A stretch of 64,000 bases of DNA from Sinorhizobium saheli (GTDB lineage Bacteria > Pseudomonadota > Alphaproteobacteria > Rhizobiales > Rhizobiaceae), in assembly GCF_001651875.1 (NCBI RefSeq), contig NZ_LNQB01000102.1, forward strand, positions 124,001 to 188,000, given 5' to 3'. How positions within the stretch are numbered: the stretch's first letter is position 1; each line of letters starts with the position of its first letter. The translations under genes and the position numbers were made by a program. The notes beneath the pieces are model-generated. The model searched no databases. It was not told the origin of the DNA and saw only the letters and a program-made list of their open reading frames with translations. Of the stretch, positions 15,335 to 26,832 are shown piece by piece.

Positions 15335-17170
15335 ATGTTTCAGTCATTCGAAGTCACTTCCACGCCCCAGTTCGGCAAGGAGCGCACCGCGGCGTTGCGC
15401 GCCGCCATCAAGCCTCTCGGCATCGACGGCTTCCTGGTGCCGCGCGCCGACGAGTTTCAGGGCGAGTATGTGCCCGCCTGCTCCGAGCGGCTCTCGTGGC
15501 TGACCGGCTTCACCGGTTCGGCCGGGGTCGCCCTCGTTACGCAGCGCGAAGCGATCGTCTTCGTCGACGGCCGTTACGTGACCCAGCTCAAGGAGCAGGT
15601 GGATGCAAGCGTCTTTACCGGCGGCGACCTCATCGGCGAGCCGCCGCATGTCTGGCTCGAAGCACATGCCCCCAAGGGGTTCCGCCTCGGCATAGACCCC
15701 TGGCTGCACACGGCTGCGGAAGTGCGCCGGCTTGAAAGAGCGCTCGCCGCGGTCGGCGGCGCCCTCGTCTTCCTCGAAAACAATCCGCTCGATCCGCTCT
15801 GGACCGACCGGCCCGCCGCTCCCCTCGGCCGGGTGACGATTCAGCCGATCGAGCACGCGGGACAATTGGCGAAGGACAAGATCGCCATGATCGCGGCGAG
15901 CACCGGCAAGGCGAAGGCCGCGGCCGTCGTCCTCACCGACCCCTCCTCCGTCGCCTGGGCCTTCAACATCCGCGGCAGCGACGTGCCGCATACGCCGCAC
16001 CCGCTGGCGCGCGCCGTCATCCACGCGAACGGCCGCGCCGAGATCTTCCTCGACAAGCGCAAGGCCGGCATCGAGGAAGAGGCCTATCTGACCCAGCTTG
16101 CCGACATCGCGCCCCCGGGGACCTTCGACGACCGGCTGGCCGTGCTCGCCTCCGCCGGTGCGGCGATCATGCTCGATCCGGATCTCGCCCCCTTCGCGAT
16201 CGGCGAACTGATCCGCGCCAGGGGCGGCTCACTGATCGAGGCCGCCGATCCGGCGCGCCTGGCCCGCGCCTGCAAGAATTCGGCCGAGATTGCCGGATCC
16301 GTCCGCGCACATCTGCAGGATGGTGCCGCGATGGTGGAGTTCCTGGCCTGGCTCGATCGGACGGAACCCGGCAGCGTCTCCGAAATCGGCGCGACAGAGC
16401 GGCTGGAGGCGGTGCGCGCGGCGGTCGGCGAGCGCATGCAGAATCCGTTGAGGGACATATCCTTCGACACCATCGCCGGCGCCGGGCCCCATGCGGCGAT
16501 CATGCATTATCGCGTGACCACGGCCACCGACCGGCCGATCGAAGCAGGCACCATGTTCCTGATCGATTCCGGCGCGCAATACATCAACGGCACGACCGAC
16601 ATCACCCGCACCGTCGCGGTCGGCGCCGTGCCCGAAGAGCAGAAGCGTTTCTTCACGTTGGTGCTGAAGGGAATGATCGCGATCAGCACGGCCCGTTTCC
16701 CCAAGGGCTCGCGCGGCGTCGACCTCGACCCGCTCGCCCGCATCGCGCTGTGGAAGGCGGGGGCCGACTATGCCCACGGCACCGGTCACGGCGTCGGCTC
16801 CTATCTCTCCGTGCACGAAGGACCGCAACGCATTGCCCGGCTAGCCGTCCAGAAACTGCTGCCCGGCATGATCCTTTCCAACGAGCCCGGCTACTATCGC
16901 CCCGGCGCCTTCGGCATCCGCATCGAGAATCTCGTCGTCGTAACGCCGGCGGCCGAGATCGCGGGCGGCGACCAGCCGATGCTCGGCTTCGACACGCTGA
17001 CCTTCTGCCCGATCGACCGCCGGCTCGTCCTCGCCGGCCTGCTGACGGATGACGAGCTTGCCTGGCTGAATGCCTATCATGCGCAAACGCGCGAAAAGCT
17101 CATGCCGCTGCTGGCCGACGACGCGACCCGCAGCTGGCTGACGGCCGCTACGGAAGCGATTGCACGCTGA
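15335..17170 (+). CDS. Xaa-Pro aminopeptidase (M24B family)
   Basis: 611 aa from MFQSFEVTSTPQFGKERT; 15 upstream in-frame codons look non-coding. Three-domain aminopeptidase P of the long (eukaryote-like XPNPEP) form: two creatinase-type N-terminal domains (FLVPRADEFQGEYVPACSER; PLGRVTIQPIEHAG) and a pita-bread catalytic domain. Metal ligands are visible in FLIDSGAQYINGTTDITRTV (two Asp), HGTGHGVGSYLSVHEGP (His), LSNEPGYY (Glu) and GIRIENLVVV (Glu). It removes N-terminal residues before proline. Cytoplasmic, with no signal peptide. Confidence 0.92.
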   Translation: MFQSFEVTSTPQFGKERTAALRAAIKPLGIDGFLVPRADEFQGEYVPACSERLSWLTGFTGSAGVALVTQREAIVFVDGRYVTQLKEQVDASVFTGGDLIGEPPHVWLEAHAPKGFRLGIDPWLHTAAEVRRLERALAAVGGALVFLENNPLDPLWTDRPAAPLGRVTIQPIEHAGQLAKDKIAMIAASTGKAKAAAVVLTDPSSVAWAFNIRGSDVPHTPHPLARAVIHANGRAEIFLDKRKAGIEEEAYLTQLADIAPPGTFDDRLAVLASAGAAIMLDPDLAPFAIGELIRARGGSLIEAADPARLARACKNSAEIAGSVRAHLQDGAAMVEFLAWLDRTEPGSVSEIGATERLEAVRAAVGERMQNPLRDISFDTIAGAGPHAAIMHYRVTTATDRPIEAGTMFLIDSGAQYINGTTDITRTVAVGAVPEEQKRFFTLVLKGMIAISTARFPKGSRGVDLDPLARIALWKAGADYAHGTGHGVGSYLSVHEGPQRIARLAVQKLLPGMILSNEPGYYRPGAFGIRIENLVVVTPAAEIAGGDQPMLGFDTLTFCPIDRRLVLAGLLTDDELAWLNAYHAQTREKLMPLLADDATRSWLTAATEAIAR

Positions 17171-17202
17171 ACTGGTCTGGTTGGCCGCGGCGTTTGAAGG
17201 CT

Positions 17203-17311
17203 CGACAGCGCCGCACTTCCTATCAGACGCGCAAAGGTCGCAGTGGCGCCTTGAAGTGCTGCATGTCTTTGTCCTTGAAGCGAGGTCCATTGAAGGAGAC
17301 ATGCAGTAGGT
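17203..17311 (+). repeat. RIME1-like repeat, copy 3 (most complete)
   Basis: It reads CTTCCTATCAGACGCGCAAA, then GGCGCCTTGAAGTGCTGCATG, a hairpin between TCCTTGAAGCGA and TCCATTGAAGGA, and ACATGCAGTAG. It lies just after the aminopeptidase stop, so it is probably part of that gene's 3' UTR. Confidence 0.8.
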
Positions 17312-17317
17312 CGAGGC

Positions 17318-17451
17318 GGGAGGCCCGGCGGCGTGGGCTGGGGGCTAAGGGGGCAGCCGGGCCTCCGTTGGGAGGTTCGATGTCTCTACCAACGGCACCC
17401 TTATATTGACCGCGAGGCTGCGGCGTAACCCGGGAATTCTACGGGTTACGT
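17318..17451. other. Gene-free tail with two hairpins
   Basis: GAGGCCCGGC (from 17319) can pair with GCCGGGCCTC near 17360. CGTAACCCG and CGGGTTACG (17424-17451) form a perfect 9-bp stem around GGAATTCTA. No T-run follows the second; both may act as processing or termination structures between convergent transcripts. Confidence 0.4.
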
Positions 17452-17533
17452 CCGCTATCGCCAAAAAATACGCTGCCGGGATGTGCCCGCGACGTCGAAG
17501 AGCCAAAAAGCCCGGGGCGAGCCGGCACTCGGT

Positions 17534-17770
17534 TTAAATTCCAAGCATCTTCTTCGCTTCGCCGAGCGCTGCCTCCGAGCCGGCGTGATCGCCGGCCTTG
17601 TGCAGCTCTTCGCCTTGCTGCCGCAACTGCTTGACCTTGGCCATGTCGCTCTCGGAAAGGGAGGCGTTCGGCATCGCCGCGTCGATCGCTGCCATCATGG
17701 TGGGGCACTGATTGGCAAAGGCCGTCACAGGTGCGAGCGCGAGCAAAAGGGCAATCAAAATCCTGATCAT
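17534..17770 (-). CDS. Small exported protein of unknown function
   Basis: 78 aa from MIRILIALLLALAPVTAFAN, with GGAGGAG about nine bases before the ATG. A signal peptide ends at TAFA. The mature part is a short helical protein with one cysteine (NQCPTMMAAIDAAMPN) and the charged segment VKQLRQQGEELHKAGDHAGSEAALGEAKKML. The latter resembles a small helical-hairpin or TPR-like unit. No characterised relative is recognised. A longer frame to 17875 is unlikely given the signal peptide. Confidence 0.7.
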   Translation of the reverse strand: MIRILIALLLALAPVTAFANQCPTMMAAIDAAMPNASLSESDMAKVKQLRQQGEELHKAGDHAGSEAALGEAKKMLGI

Positions 17771-17881
17771 GATTATCGCTCCTCCGCGGCCGGAAGGCGG
17801 ATGCCTCTCCGGCAACGAGAGCATCATAATCCAGGACCGGTCCTGCGCCAATGCGGGACCTCGGCGCCAGCGCATGCCGCT

Positions 17882-18190
17882 CTAAACAACCAAATAGCGA
17901 ATCACCATCACGACAAGCCAGCCGACGAGCAGCATCCTGAGCGTCGAGAACCGCAGCCCGATTACGAAGGCGACGAGCATTGCCGCGGCAACGTCGAAGC
18001 CGCCATAGACGAAGGCGGGCGCCACGAGCGTCGTCAGCACCGCCGCCGGAACCGCATTCAGGGCCGCTTCGAGGCGCGGCGGAATGTTCTTCAACTGGGT
18101 GATCAGCACATAGCCGCCGAACCTGGTGGCATAGGTGGCAATCGCTGCGGCAATGATCAGATAGATCAGTTCGAGGTGTTGCGGGTCCAT
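17882..18190 (-). CDS. azlD: AzlD-family small subunit of a branched-chain amino acid exporter
   Basis: 102 aa with about three hydrophobic helices (YLIIAAAIATYATRFGGYVL; LNAVPAAVLTTLVAPAFVYG; LLVGWLVVMVIRYLVV). Family PF05437 partners AzlC to export branched-chain amino acids or analogues. It follows azlC with 3 bases between stop and start, so the two are translationally linked. Confidence 0.9.
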   Translation of the reverse strand: MDPQHLELIYLIIAAAIATYATRFGGYVLITQLKNIPPRLEAALNAVPAAVLTTLVAPAFVYGGFDVAAAMLVAFVIGLRFSTLRMLLVGWLVVMVIRYLVV

Positions 18191-18193
18191 GCC

Positions 18194-18910
18194 TCAAGCC
18201 TCCTGTTCCGCAGGCCGCACTTCCTTGGCCGCCTGCTGCAGCGGGAGACAGGCGGCAAGCAGGATGCCGGCGAGCGCGCCGATGCTGACGTGCCAGGGCG
18301 AGCCGACGAAATGCATGGCCGCGACCGAAGCAACCGCGCTCGTGGCGACGATCGGCAGGAAACGATCGCGCTTGCGGAAGCTCATCACGAGACCGAGGAA
18401 ATAGACCGGCAGCAGCACATCGAGACCGATCGCCTTGGGATCGCCGATCATTTGGCCGAAGATCGCGCCGACCAGCGTATTGAGGAGCCACGGCACGTAG
18501 ATCACCAGGCCGAAGCCGAGATACCAGGCGAAGGTGACCGGCAGTCCGCGCTCGCTGCGTTGCTCCGTCTCGGCATATTGCGGATCGACGAGCAGGAAGA
18601 AGGCGAGGAGCTTCTGCGTGAGGCTGAAGTGACGGATGTGCTTGGCAATCGAGGCGGAATAGAGCACGTGGCGGAAGTTGACCGCGAAAACCGAAAGCAC
18701 CACCAGCCAGGGCTGGACGTGACTGCCGAACAGTTCGATGCCCACCATCTGGCTGGCGCCGGCATAGACCGTCGCGCTCATCAACACCGCGTCGGCGATG
18801 GTGAAGCCGTTGTCGATCGCCAAGGCCCCGAAGAGCGCACCGAATGGCGAAGCCGCGAGCGTGATGGGAAAGCCGCTGCGCAGGCCGTCCCGGAAATCGC
18901 TTCCGTCCAT
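18194..18910 (-). CDS. azlC: AzlC-family branched-chain amino acid exporter, large subunit
   Basis: 238 aa, about seven membrane segments. The family signature is FRDGLRSGFPITLAASPFG, followed by MSATVYAGASQMVGIEL and FRHVLYSASIAKHI. It works with AzlD, encoded just downstream. Both are inner-membrane proteins. No LysR or Lrp regulator gene lies alongside, so control is unknown. Confidence 0.92.
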   Translation of the reverse strand: MDGSDFRDGLRSGFPITLAASPFGALFGALAIDNGFTIADAVLMSATVYAGASQMVGIELFGSHVQPWLVVLSVFAVNFRHVLYSASIAKHIRHFSLTQKLLAFFLLVDPQYAETEQRSERGLPVTFAWYLGFGLVIYVPWLLNTLVGAIFGQMIGDPKAIGLDVLLPVYFLGLVMSFRKRDRFLPIVATSAVASVAAMHFVGSPWHVSIGALAGILLAACLPLQQAAKEVRPAEQEA

Positions 18911-19114
18911 GAAATTCTCCCGCCGGCGGCCGAAAGACGCGGCAGCGCGTGCGCAAACCGGCTCGCCGGAGAGATAGAGGCTGCCGCGTCCGGCGACAAT
19001 TCAATTGCGCTGATGCAATGATTGAAGTTTCTTATGGCTCGAGCTGTGGGAGCCTGGGCACGGTCGGACGGGTGAGGCTTGTGGGTGTGTCCGCGTCAGA
19101 AGGGGTCGCCGCGC

Positions 19115-19193
19115 TGCCGCCCCTCATCCGGCCGGCCGGCACCTTCTCCCCGCAGACGGCCGCATGCGGGGGAAAGGGGCGAAGATCGCGATC
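19115..19193 (+). repeat. Palindromic intergenic repeat (ABC-type), between panB and azlC
   Basis: GCCGCCCCTCATCCGGCCGG is followed by the shared core CGGCACCTTCTCCCCG and a CATGCGGGGGAAAGGGG arm. It shares its core with the element at 14766. It makes up much of the 293-bp gap between the panB stop and the azlC start. Confidence 0.55.
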
Positions 19194-19203
19194 ACCCGCA
19201 CGA

Positions 19204-20025
19204 TCAGTGCTTCACCTGGAACGTATGCTCGATGCCGGGGAAGGTGCGGGCCTTCACCTCCTTGGCATAGTCCTCCACCGCCTTCGAGATTGCCGGCGCG
19301 AGCTCGGCGAAGTGTTTGACGAAACGCGGCTTGAAGTCGTTGAAGATGCCGAGCATGTCGTCCGAGACGAGGATTTGGCCGTCGCAGGCCGGCGAGGCCC
19401 CGATGCCGATGGTCGGGGAGCGCAAGGTCGCGGTGATCTCGCGCGCCACCGGCTCGACGGTGCCCTCGACGACGATCGCAAACGCGCCGGCATCGTCGAT
19501 CGCCTTGGCGTCGCGACGGATCTTCGCCACTTCCTTCTCGTTACGGCCGACCGAGCGGTAGCCGCCGGTCGTGTTGACGAGCTGCGGCATCAACCCGACA
19601 TGGCCGAGCACCGGAATGCCGCGGCTGACGAGGAAATCGACCGTCTCGGCCATCTCCGCGCCACCCTCGAGCTTCACGGCGCTGCAGCCGGTCTCCTTGA
19701 GCACGCGCGCGGCGCTGCGGAAGGCCTGCTCCTTCGATTCCTGGTAGGAGCCGAAGGGCAGGTCGACGACGACGCAGGCGCGCTCGGAGCCGCGCATCAC
19801 GGCCTGGCCATGGGCGATCATCATGTCGAGCGTGACGCCGACGGTGGTGTCGAGGCCGTAGAGCACCATGCCGAGCGAATCGCCGACGAGCAGGAAATCC
19901 ACATGCGGGTCGAGGAGCCGCGTGATCGGCGTCGTATAGGCCGTGAGGCTGACGATCGGGCGTTCGCCCTTCAAGCTCAGGATATTGGCGGGGCTCAGCC
20001 GCCGCTTCGTGGTCTGGACGCTCAT
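19204..20025 (-). CDS. panB: 3-methyl-2-oxobutanoate hydroxymethyltransferase
   Basis: 273 aa. It adds a hydroxymethyl group from 5,10-methylene-THF to alpha-ketoisovalerate, the first step to pantothenate. The family motifs are [51 protein letters not shown] and GHVGLMPQ. PanB is a TIM-barrel enzyme binding Mg2+. It starts 2 bases after the panC stop, in the order panC-panB. Confidence 0.96.
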   Translation of the reverse strand: MSVQTTKRRLSPANILSLKGERPIVSLTAYTTPITRLLDPHVDFLLVGDSLGMVLYGLDTTVGVTLDMMIAHGQAVMRGSERACVVVDLPFGSYQESKEQAFRSAARVLKETGCSAVKLEGGAEMAETVDFLVSRGIPVLGHVGLMPQLVNTTGGYRSVGRNEKEVAKIRRDAKAIDDAGAFAIVVEGTVEPVAREITATLRSPTIGIGASPACDGQILVSDDMLGIFNDFKPRFVKHFAELAPAISKAVEDYAKEVKARTFPGIEHTFQVKH

Positions 20026-20027
20026 TC

Positions 20028-20903
20028 TCAGGCAACCTTTGCTAGACGGGCGGATTTCGGAGCAATGACGCGATTGTCGAGCAGCTTCGTCGAGCCGAAG
20101 CGGACGAAAAGCAGGAGCAGCACCGGCTTTTCGCCGATCGCATCGAGACGCTCCAGTGTTTCGGGATCGCGCAATGCCACGACTTCAGGCCGGGCGAGCG
20201 GCTCGGTCGCGAGAAACGCGGTAACGCCCTGCTCGACGGCCGCCGCATCGACGATCCCGCTCGCGATCAGCCGCGCGGCCTCGTCGAGCGCCTTCGGCAC
20301 GATCGCGGCGGCGCGGCGCTCGTCCGCCGTCAGATAGACGTTGCGCGACGAACAGGCGAGCCCGTCGGCCTCGCGCACGGTCGGCACGCCTACGACCGCG
20401 ACCGGCTGCGCCAGGTCCTCGACCATGCGGCGAATGATCTGGAGCTGCTGGAAATCCTTCTCGCCGAAATAGGCGCGGTCCGGCTGGACGATGTTGAAGA
20501 GCTTGGTGACGACCGTCGCGACACCGGCGAAATGGCCGGGCCGCACCGCCCCCTCGAGCTCGGAGCCGAGCTTCGGCAGGTCGACCACCGTCTCCATCGG
20601 TCGCGGATACATGTCCGAAACGCCAGGGGCGAAGAGGAAATCGACGCCGCCCTCGTCAAGCATCTTCTCGTCGCGGGCGAGATCGCGCGGATATTTTGCG
20701 AGGTCCTCGTTCGGGCCGAATTGCAGCGGGTTGACGAAGATGCTGGCGACGACCACGTCGTTCTCGGCGCGCGCGCGGCGCACGAGCTCCATATGGCCGA
20801 CATGAAGATAGCCCATGGTGGGGACCAGGCCGATGGACTTGCCCGCGCGCCGGTGCTCGGCGAGCACCGCGCGCAATTCGGCGATGGTGGTGACGGTTTT
20901 CAT
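20028..20903 (-). CDS. panC: Pantothenate synthetase
   Basis: 291 aa from [20 protein letters not shown] with GGAGGG upstream. It condenses pantoate and beta-alanine using ATP. Nucleotide-binding motifs are visible: [20 protein letters not shown] (the HxGH class I tRNA-synthetase-like motif), the [10 protein letters not shown] segment, and SSRNVYL near the KMSKS-equivalent. panB follows immediately. Confidence 0.96.
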   Translation of the reverse strand: MKTVTTIAELRAVLAEHRRAGKSIGLVPTMGYLHVGHMELVRRARAENDVVVASIFVNPLQFGPNEDLAKYPRDLARDEKMLDEGGVDFLFAPGVSDMYPRPMETVVDLPKLGSELEGAVRPGHFAGVATVVTKLFNIVQPDRAYFGEKDFQQLQIIRRMVEDLAQPVAVVGVPTVREADGLACSSRNVYLTADERRAAAIVPKALDEAARLIASGIVDAAAVEQGVTAFLATEPLARPEVVALRDPETLERLDAIGEKPVLLLLFVRFGSTKLLDNRVIAPKSARLAKVA

Positions 20904-21274
20904 CTTCGGACCCTCCAATCCGCCGGGACGGAAAGATGCGCCCCGCTTCGCTGATATGGCGAATAGCCAGCCCCGCGAAAAGGCAATTGCACAAAAATTG
21001 GCTGCAAAGCTCTATCTTGTGCGGCGCAAAAACACAAATGGAAATGGGATGGCAGGCGGCCGCCGCCTTGGCCGGATTTCCCGCGGGACCGGGCTGGATA
21101 CCCCCATCCGCTTGAAAGCTGTGACGGCGGCGCCAGATGATGAAGCACAATCCACGTTCGCCCAAAGCCGTGGATCAGGAATTTGCATTCACCTGTCGGT
21201 CGACGGCACGATCATTCGTCCTTGCAGCGGCAGCACGCCAACAGAACGCAAACCAGCTTCACGAGGAGCACCCC
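20904..21274. other. 371-bp divergent intergenic region, panC / VOC gene
   Basis: It separates panC (-) from the VOC gene (+) and should hold both promoters. The section near 20985-21040 is moderately AT-rich (AAAAATTGGCTGCAAAGCTC). An open frame through 21137-21274 continues into the VOC gene but looks non-coding. No repeat or conserved element was recognised. Confidence 0.4.
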
Positions 21275-21685
21275 ATGCGCATGATTTTCGTCAACCTGCC
21301 GGTCAAGGACCTGAAGGCTTCCCGAACCTTCTTTTCCACCCTCGGCTTCACCTTCAACGAACAGTTTTCCGACGACACCGCCGCCTGCATGGTGATCGAC
21401 GACAACATCTTCGCCATGCTCCTGACGGAGCCGAAATTCCGCGACTTCATCATCGGCGAGATCAGCGACACCGCCAGGGGCACCGAGGTGATCACCGCCC
21501 TTTCGGCCGGAAGCCGCGCCGAATGCGACGACATGTTCGCCAAGGCAATCGCCGCCGGCGGCAAGCCGTGGAAGCCGGCTCTCGACTACGGCTTCATGTA
21601 CGGCATCAGCTTCCAGGACCTCGACGGGCATGTGTGGGAGTTCATGTGGATGGACCCGGCGGCTGCGCAGCAGGGGCGCGAATAG
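21275..21685 (+). CDS. VOC-superfamily (glyoxalase/bleomycin-resistance-like) protein
   Basis: 136 aa from MRMIFVNLPVKDLKASRTFF, with CGAGGAGCACCCC ahead of the ATG. It has the paired beta-alpha-beta-beta-beta fold pattern of the vicinal-oxygen-chelate superfamily: FSTLGFTFNEQF, CMVIDDNIFAMLLTEP and the C-terminal FQDLDGHVWEFMWMD. Members include dioxygenases, glyoxalases and resistance proteins; this sequence alone does not say which. Related to the lactoylglutathione-lyase-like proteins common in rhizobia. Confidence 0.85.
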   Translation: MRMIFVNLPVKDLKASRTFFSTLGFTFNEQFSDDTAACMVIDDNIFAMLLTEPKFRDFIIGEISDTARGTEVITALSAGSRAECDDMFAKAIAAGGKPWKPALDYGFMYGISFQDLDGHVWEFMWMDPAAAQQGRE

Positions 21686-21735
21686 ACGAACGACTTCCGA
21701 GAGCCCGCCGGCGCGCGGGCTTCCTCCGTCAAAAT

Positions 21736-21810
21736 CTCCTGACCTCGCACAAATGCGGCAAAGCAAGCAGACAGAGCAATGGCGCGAACGTGTGCGCATT
21801 CCGCTCTGTC
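21736..21810 (+). repeat. Dispersed intergenic repeat (CTGAC.TCGCAC.AATGCG type), copy A
   Basis: It starts CTGACCTCGCACAAATGCGG and ends CGAACGTGTGCGCATTCCGC. The same order of blocks is found at 58245-58317. It sits in the convergent gap between the VOC gene and ligA. Confidence 0.55.
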
Positions 21811-21818
21811 GCGCCCGC

Positions 21819-24032
<2,214 letters not shown>

Positions 24033-24038
24033 TTACGA

Positions 24039-25712
24039 TCAGCCGTTGCCGGCGAGCAAGCGCGCGGCCGCCGCCCTCGCCTCCTCGGTGATCGAGGCGC
24101 CGGCGAGCATGCGGGCGATCTCCTCGGTGCGCGCCGCATCGTCCATGCGGGCGACGCGGGTCGCGATCATCTCCGCCTTTTGCGCCGACGGCCCCTTGGA
24201 AATCAGGAGATGCGTTGCCGCGCGGGCGGCGACCTGCGGCGCATGGGTGACGGAAAGCACCTGGACGGTCCTGGAAAGCCGCTTCAGCCGCTGGCCGATG
24301 GCGTCGGCCACCGCCCCGCCGACGCCGGTGTCGATCTCGTCGAAGACGAGCGTCGGCGCCGAGCCGCGGTCGGCGAGCGCCACCTTCAGGGCGAGCAGGA
24401 AGCGCGAGAGCTCGCCGCCGGAAGCCACCTTCATGATCGGCCCCGGCCGGGTGCCGGGGTTGGTCTGGACGTGGAACTCCACCGAATCGATGCCCTCGGC
24501 GCTCGGCGCCGCCGGATCGCTCGCGACCTCGACCATGAAGCGCGCCCGTTCGAGCTTCAGCGCCGGCAATTCCTCCATGACCGCGGCGGAAAGCGCCGTC
24601 GCCGTGTTATGACGCCTTTCGGAAAGCGCTCTTGCGGCGATATCGAAGGTTGCCTTCGCCTCGGCGACCTGGCCTTCGAGCTGCTTCAGCTTCTCCTCGC
24701 CGGCATCGAGATCGGCGAGATCGGCAATCATCCGCACCGCGAGCGCAGGAAGTTCGACGACCGGAACCGAATATTTGCGGCTCGCGGCGCGCAAGGCGAA
24801 GAGCCGCTCCTCGACGCGCTCCAGTTCCTTCGGGTCGAACTCCGTGTTGCGCAGCGCCCGCTCCACCGCCATCTGTGCGTCGGACAGCTGGTTCAACGCG
24901 CCATCCAGCAGCTCGACCGTCTCTTCGAGCAGGCCGGGCGCCTCGTGGCTCTTGCGCTCGAGCCTTCTTACCAGCGAGGCGATCAGCGGGACCGGCGAGG
25001 CATTGCCGTTCAGGAATTCCGACGCCTCGCTGATGTCGCCGGCAATCCGCTCGACCTTCATCATCCGCGCTCGGGCTTCCGCGAGCTCTTCCTCTTCGCC
25101 GTCCCGCGGCGACAGCGTCTCCAACTCCTCGACCGAGGAGCGCAGGTAGTCCGCCTCGCGCGCTGCCGCCTCCACCTTCTCGCGGTGTTTCCTGAGACCG
25201 CGCTCCGCCTCCTTCCACGCCCGGTAGAGGCCCGCGACCTCTTCCGCCGCTTCCGTGGTGCCGCCGAAGGCATCGAGCAGCGTACGATGGGCGTCGGTGT
25301 CGACCAGCGCCCGGTCGTCGTGCTGACCGTGGATCTCGACGAGCGTCTGGCCGACCTGGCGCATCAGCTGCACGCTCACCGGCTGATCGTTGATGAAGGC
25401 CTTGGTGCGGCCGTCGCTCGACTGCACCCGGCGGAAGATGAGATCGCCGTCGTCGTCAATGCCGTTGTCGTGCAGGAGGACCCGCGCGGCGTGACCGGCC
25501 GGGACGTCGAAGACGGCGGTCACCTGCCCCTTGTCCTCGCCGTGACGCACGAGCGAACCGTCGCCCCGGCCGCCGAGAGCGAGCGACAGGCTGTCGAGAA
25601 GGATGGATTTGCCCGCGCCGGTTTCGCCGGTCAGCACCGAAAGCCCGGCGTCGAAGCTGAGTTCAAGCCGTTCGATCAGGACGATATCGCGGATCGAGAG
25701 CTGGGCGAGCAT
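24039..25712 (-). CDS. recN: DNA repair protein RecN
   Basis: 557 aa SMC-like ATPase for double-strand-break repair. Walker A is LSVLTGETGAGKSILLDSL near residue 30. A long Glu/Ala-rich coiled coil fills about 150-370, and the C-terminal half has the SGGELSRFLLALKVAL signature, Walker B (PTLVFDEIDTGVGG) and VLSVTHAPQVAARA. It lies between bamD and ligA on the minus strand, 29 bp from the bamD stop, so it is probably co-transcribed. No LexA box was found in that short gap. Confidence 0.96.
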   Translation of the reverse strand: MLAQLSIRDIVLIERLELSFDAGLSVLTGETGAGKSILLDSLSLALGGRGDGSLVRHGEDKGQVTAVFDVPAGHAARVLLHDNGIDDDGDLIFRRVQSSDGRTKAFINDQPVSVQLMRQVGQTLVEIHGQHDDRALVDTDAHRTLLDAFGGTTEAAEEVAGLYRAWKEAERGLRKHREKVEAAAREADYLRSSVEELETLSPRDGEEEELAEARARMMKVERIAGDISEASEFLNGNASPVPLIASLVRRLERKSHEAPGLLEETVELLDGALNQLSDAQMAVERALRNTEFDPKELERVEERLFALRAASRKYSVPVVELPALAVRMIADLADLDAGEEKLKQLEGQVAEAKATFDIAARALSERRHNTATALSAAVMEELPALKLERARFMVEVASDPAAPSAEGIDSVEFHVQTNPGTRPGPIMKVASGGELSRFLLALKVALADRGSAPTLVFDEIDTGVGGAVADAIGQRLKRLSRTVQVLSVTHAPQVAARAATHLLISKGPSAQKAEMIATRVARMDDAARTEEIARMLAGASITEEARAAAARLLAGNG

Positions 25713-25741
25713 CCGGTTTCATATCTTCGTTGACGGGCGAA

Positions 25742-26584
25742 TCACGCGCCGATGAGCTTCTTGCCGGCGCGCGCGATCCAGGATGTACCGGTTTCACGCG
25801 GCTCGAGTCCACCGGACTGCAGCAGCTTGAAGGAATCGGCGTACCACTGGCTGTCCGGATAGTTGTGCCCGAGCACCGCCGCCGCCGTCTGCGCCTCCGC
25901 CGTCACGCCCATGGCGTAATAGGCTTCGACGAGGCGGGCGAGCGCTTCCTCGACCTGGTTGGTGTTCGGATATTGCTCGACCACCGTGCGGAAGCGGGAA
26001 ATGGCGGCGAGATATTCCTTGCGCTCCAGATAGTAGCGGCCGACCTGCATCTCCTTGCCGGCGAGCTGGTCGCGGGCAAACCGGATCTTCGCCTGGGCGT
26101 CGTCCACATATTCGGAGTCGGGATACTTGTCGATCACCGCCTGCATCGCCTCGATCGCCTTGGTCGCCGGCTTCTGGTCCTGCGTCACCGAGGGGATCTG
26201 CTTGGTATAGGCGAGGCCCTGGATATATTGCGCATAGGCCGCGTCTTCCGACTGCGGATAGAGATTGAGGTAACGGCTCGAGGCGTTGATCGCGTCCTGG
26301 TACTGGCCGTTGCGATAGGCGACGAAGGCGTTCATCACCAGCGCCTTGCGCGCATACTCGGAGAACGGATGCTGCCTGTCGATCGCCTCGAACTTGCGCG
26401 CCGCCTCCGTCGTCTTGCCGGCATTGAGGTTGGCAAGGCCCTGGTTATAGAGCACCTCCGGCGGATCGGTCTCGGCGGTAAGCTTGGTGATGTCGATGTC
26501 CGGGTCGTTCTGGCAGGCGGTGATCAGACTCGAGCCGGCGAAAGCCGCAAGAACGACTGCAACGACGCGCGCTGATTTTTTCAT
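25742..26584 (-). CDS. bamD: Outer-membrane assembly lipoprotein BamD
   Basis: 280 aa from [20 protein letters not shown]; the frame also allows starts at 26608 and 26626. The lipobox is LITAC, so the mature protein begins at a lipidated Cys and is held at the inner face of the outer membrane. It has TPR-like repeats typical of BamD/ComL ([60 protein letters not shown]). BamD with BamA folds outer-membrane beta-barrels. Confidence 0.93.
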   Translation of the reverse strand: MKKSARVVAVVLAAFAGSSLITACQNDPDIDITKLTAETDPPEVLYNQGLANLNAGKTTEAARKFEAIDRQHPFSEYARKALVMNAFVAYRNGQYQDAINASSRYLNLYPQSEDAAYAQYIQGLAYTKQIPSVTQDQKPATKAIEAMQAVIDKYPDSEYVDDAQAKIRFARDQLAGKEMQVGRYYLERKEYLAAISRFRTVVEQYPNTNQVEEALARLVEAYYAMGVTAEAQTAAAVLGHNYPDSQWYADSFKLLQSGGLEPRETGTSWIARAGKKLIGA

Positions 26585-26783
26585 GTCGACCGAAACTGCA
26601 AGAACCATCGGATATTCCCGTTTCACTTGGCGGGCGGCATCCCGCCAGACTTGCGCGTTTTAGAGCAAGTTGCCTCAAGACCGCAACGTCATGGTCGGCA
26701 ATTCATGCAAATTTGTGGCGCCGGGCACGACATCGGGAAGAGTGTGCACATCTTTCCGCCCGCCTGCTGCCTTATCGCCCACG

Positions 26784-26806
26784 AAAATGCCGGCCTTTCG
26801 GCCGGC
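26784..26806 (-). terminator. Rho-independent terminator of lpxC
   Basis: On the minus strand GCCGGCC-GAAA-GGCCGGC is followed by ATTTTCG. It lies 26 bp beyond the lpxC stop and separates lpxC from bamD. Confidence 0.8.
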
Positions 26807-26832
26807 GACTGGAGAGATAAGAACTTTTGTCG

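Noticed and set aside
14650-15336. 228-codon minus-strand frame over the prmA-aminopeptidase gap
   Set aside because: No domain, and it crosses two terminators and the sRNA structure; taken as chance.
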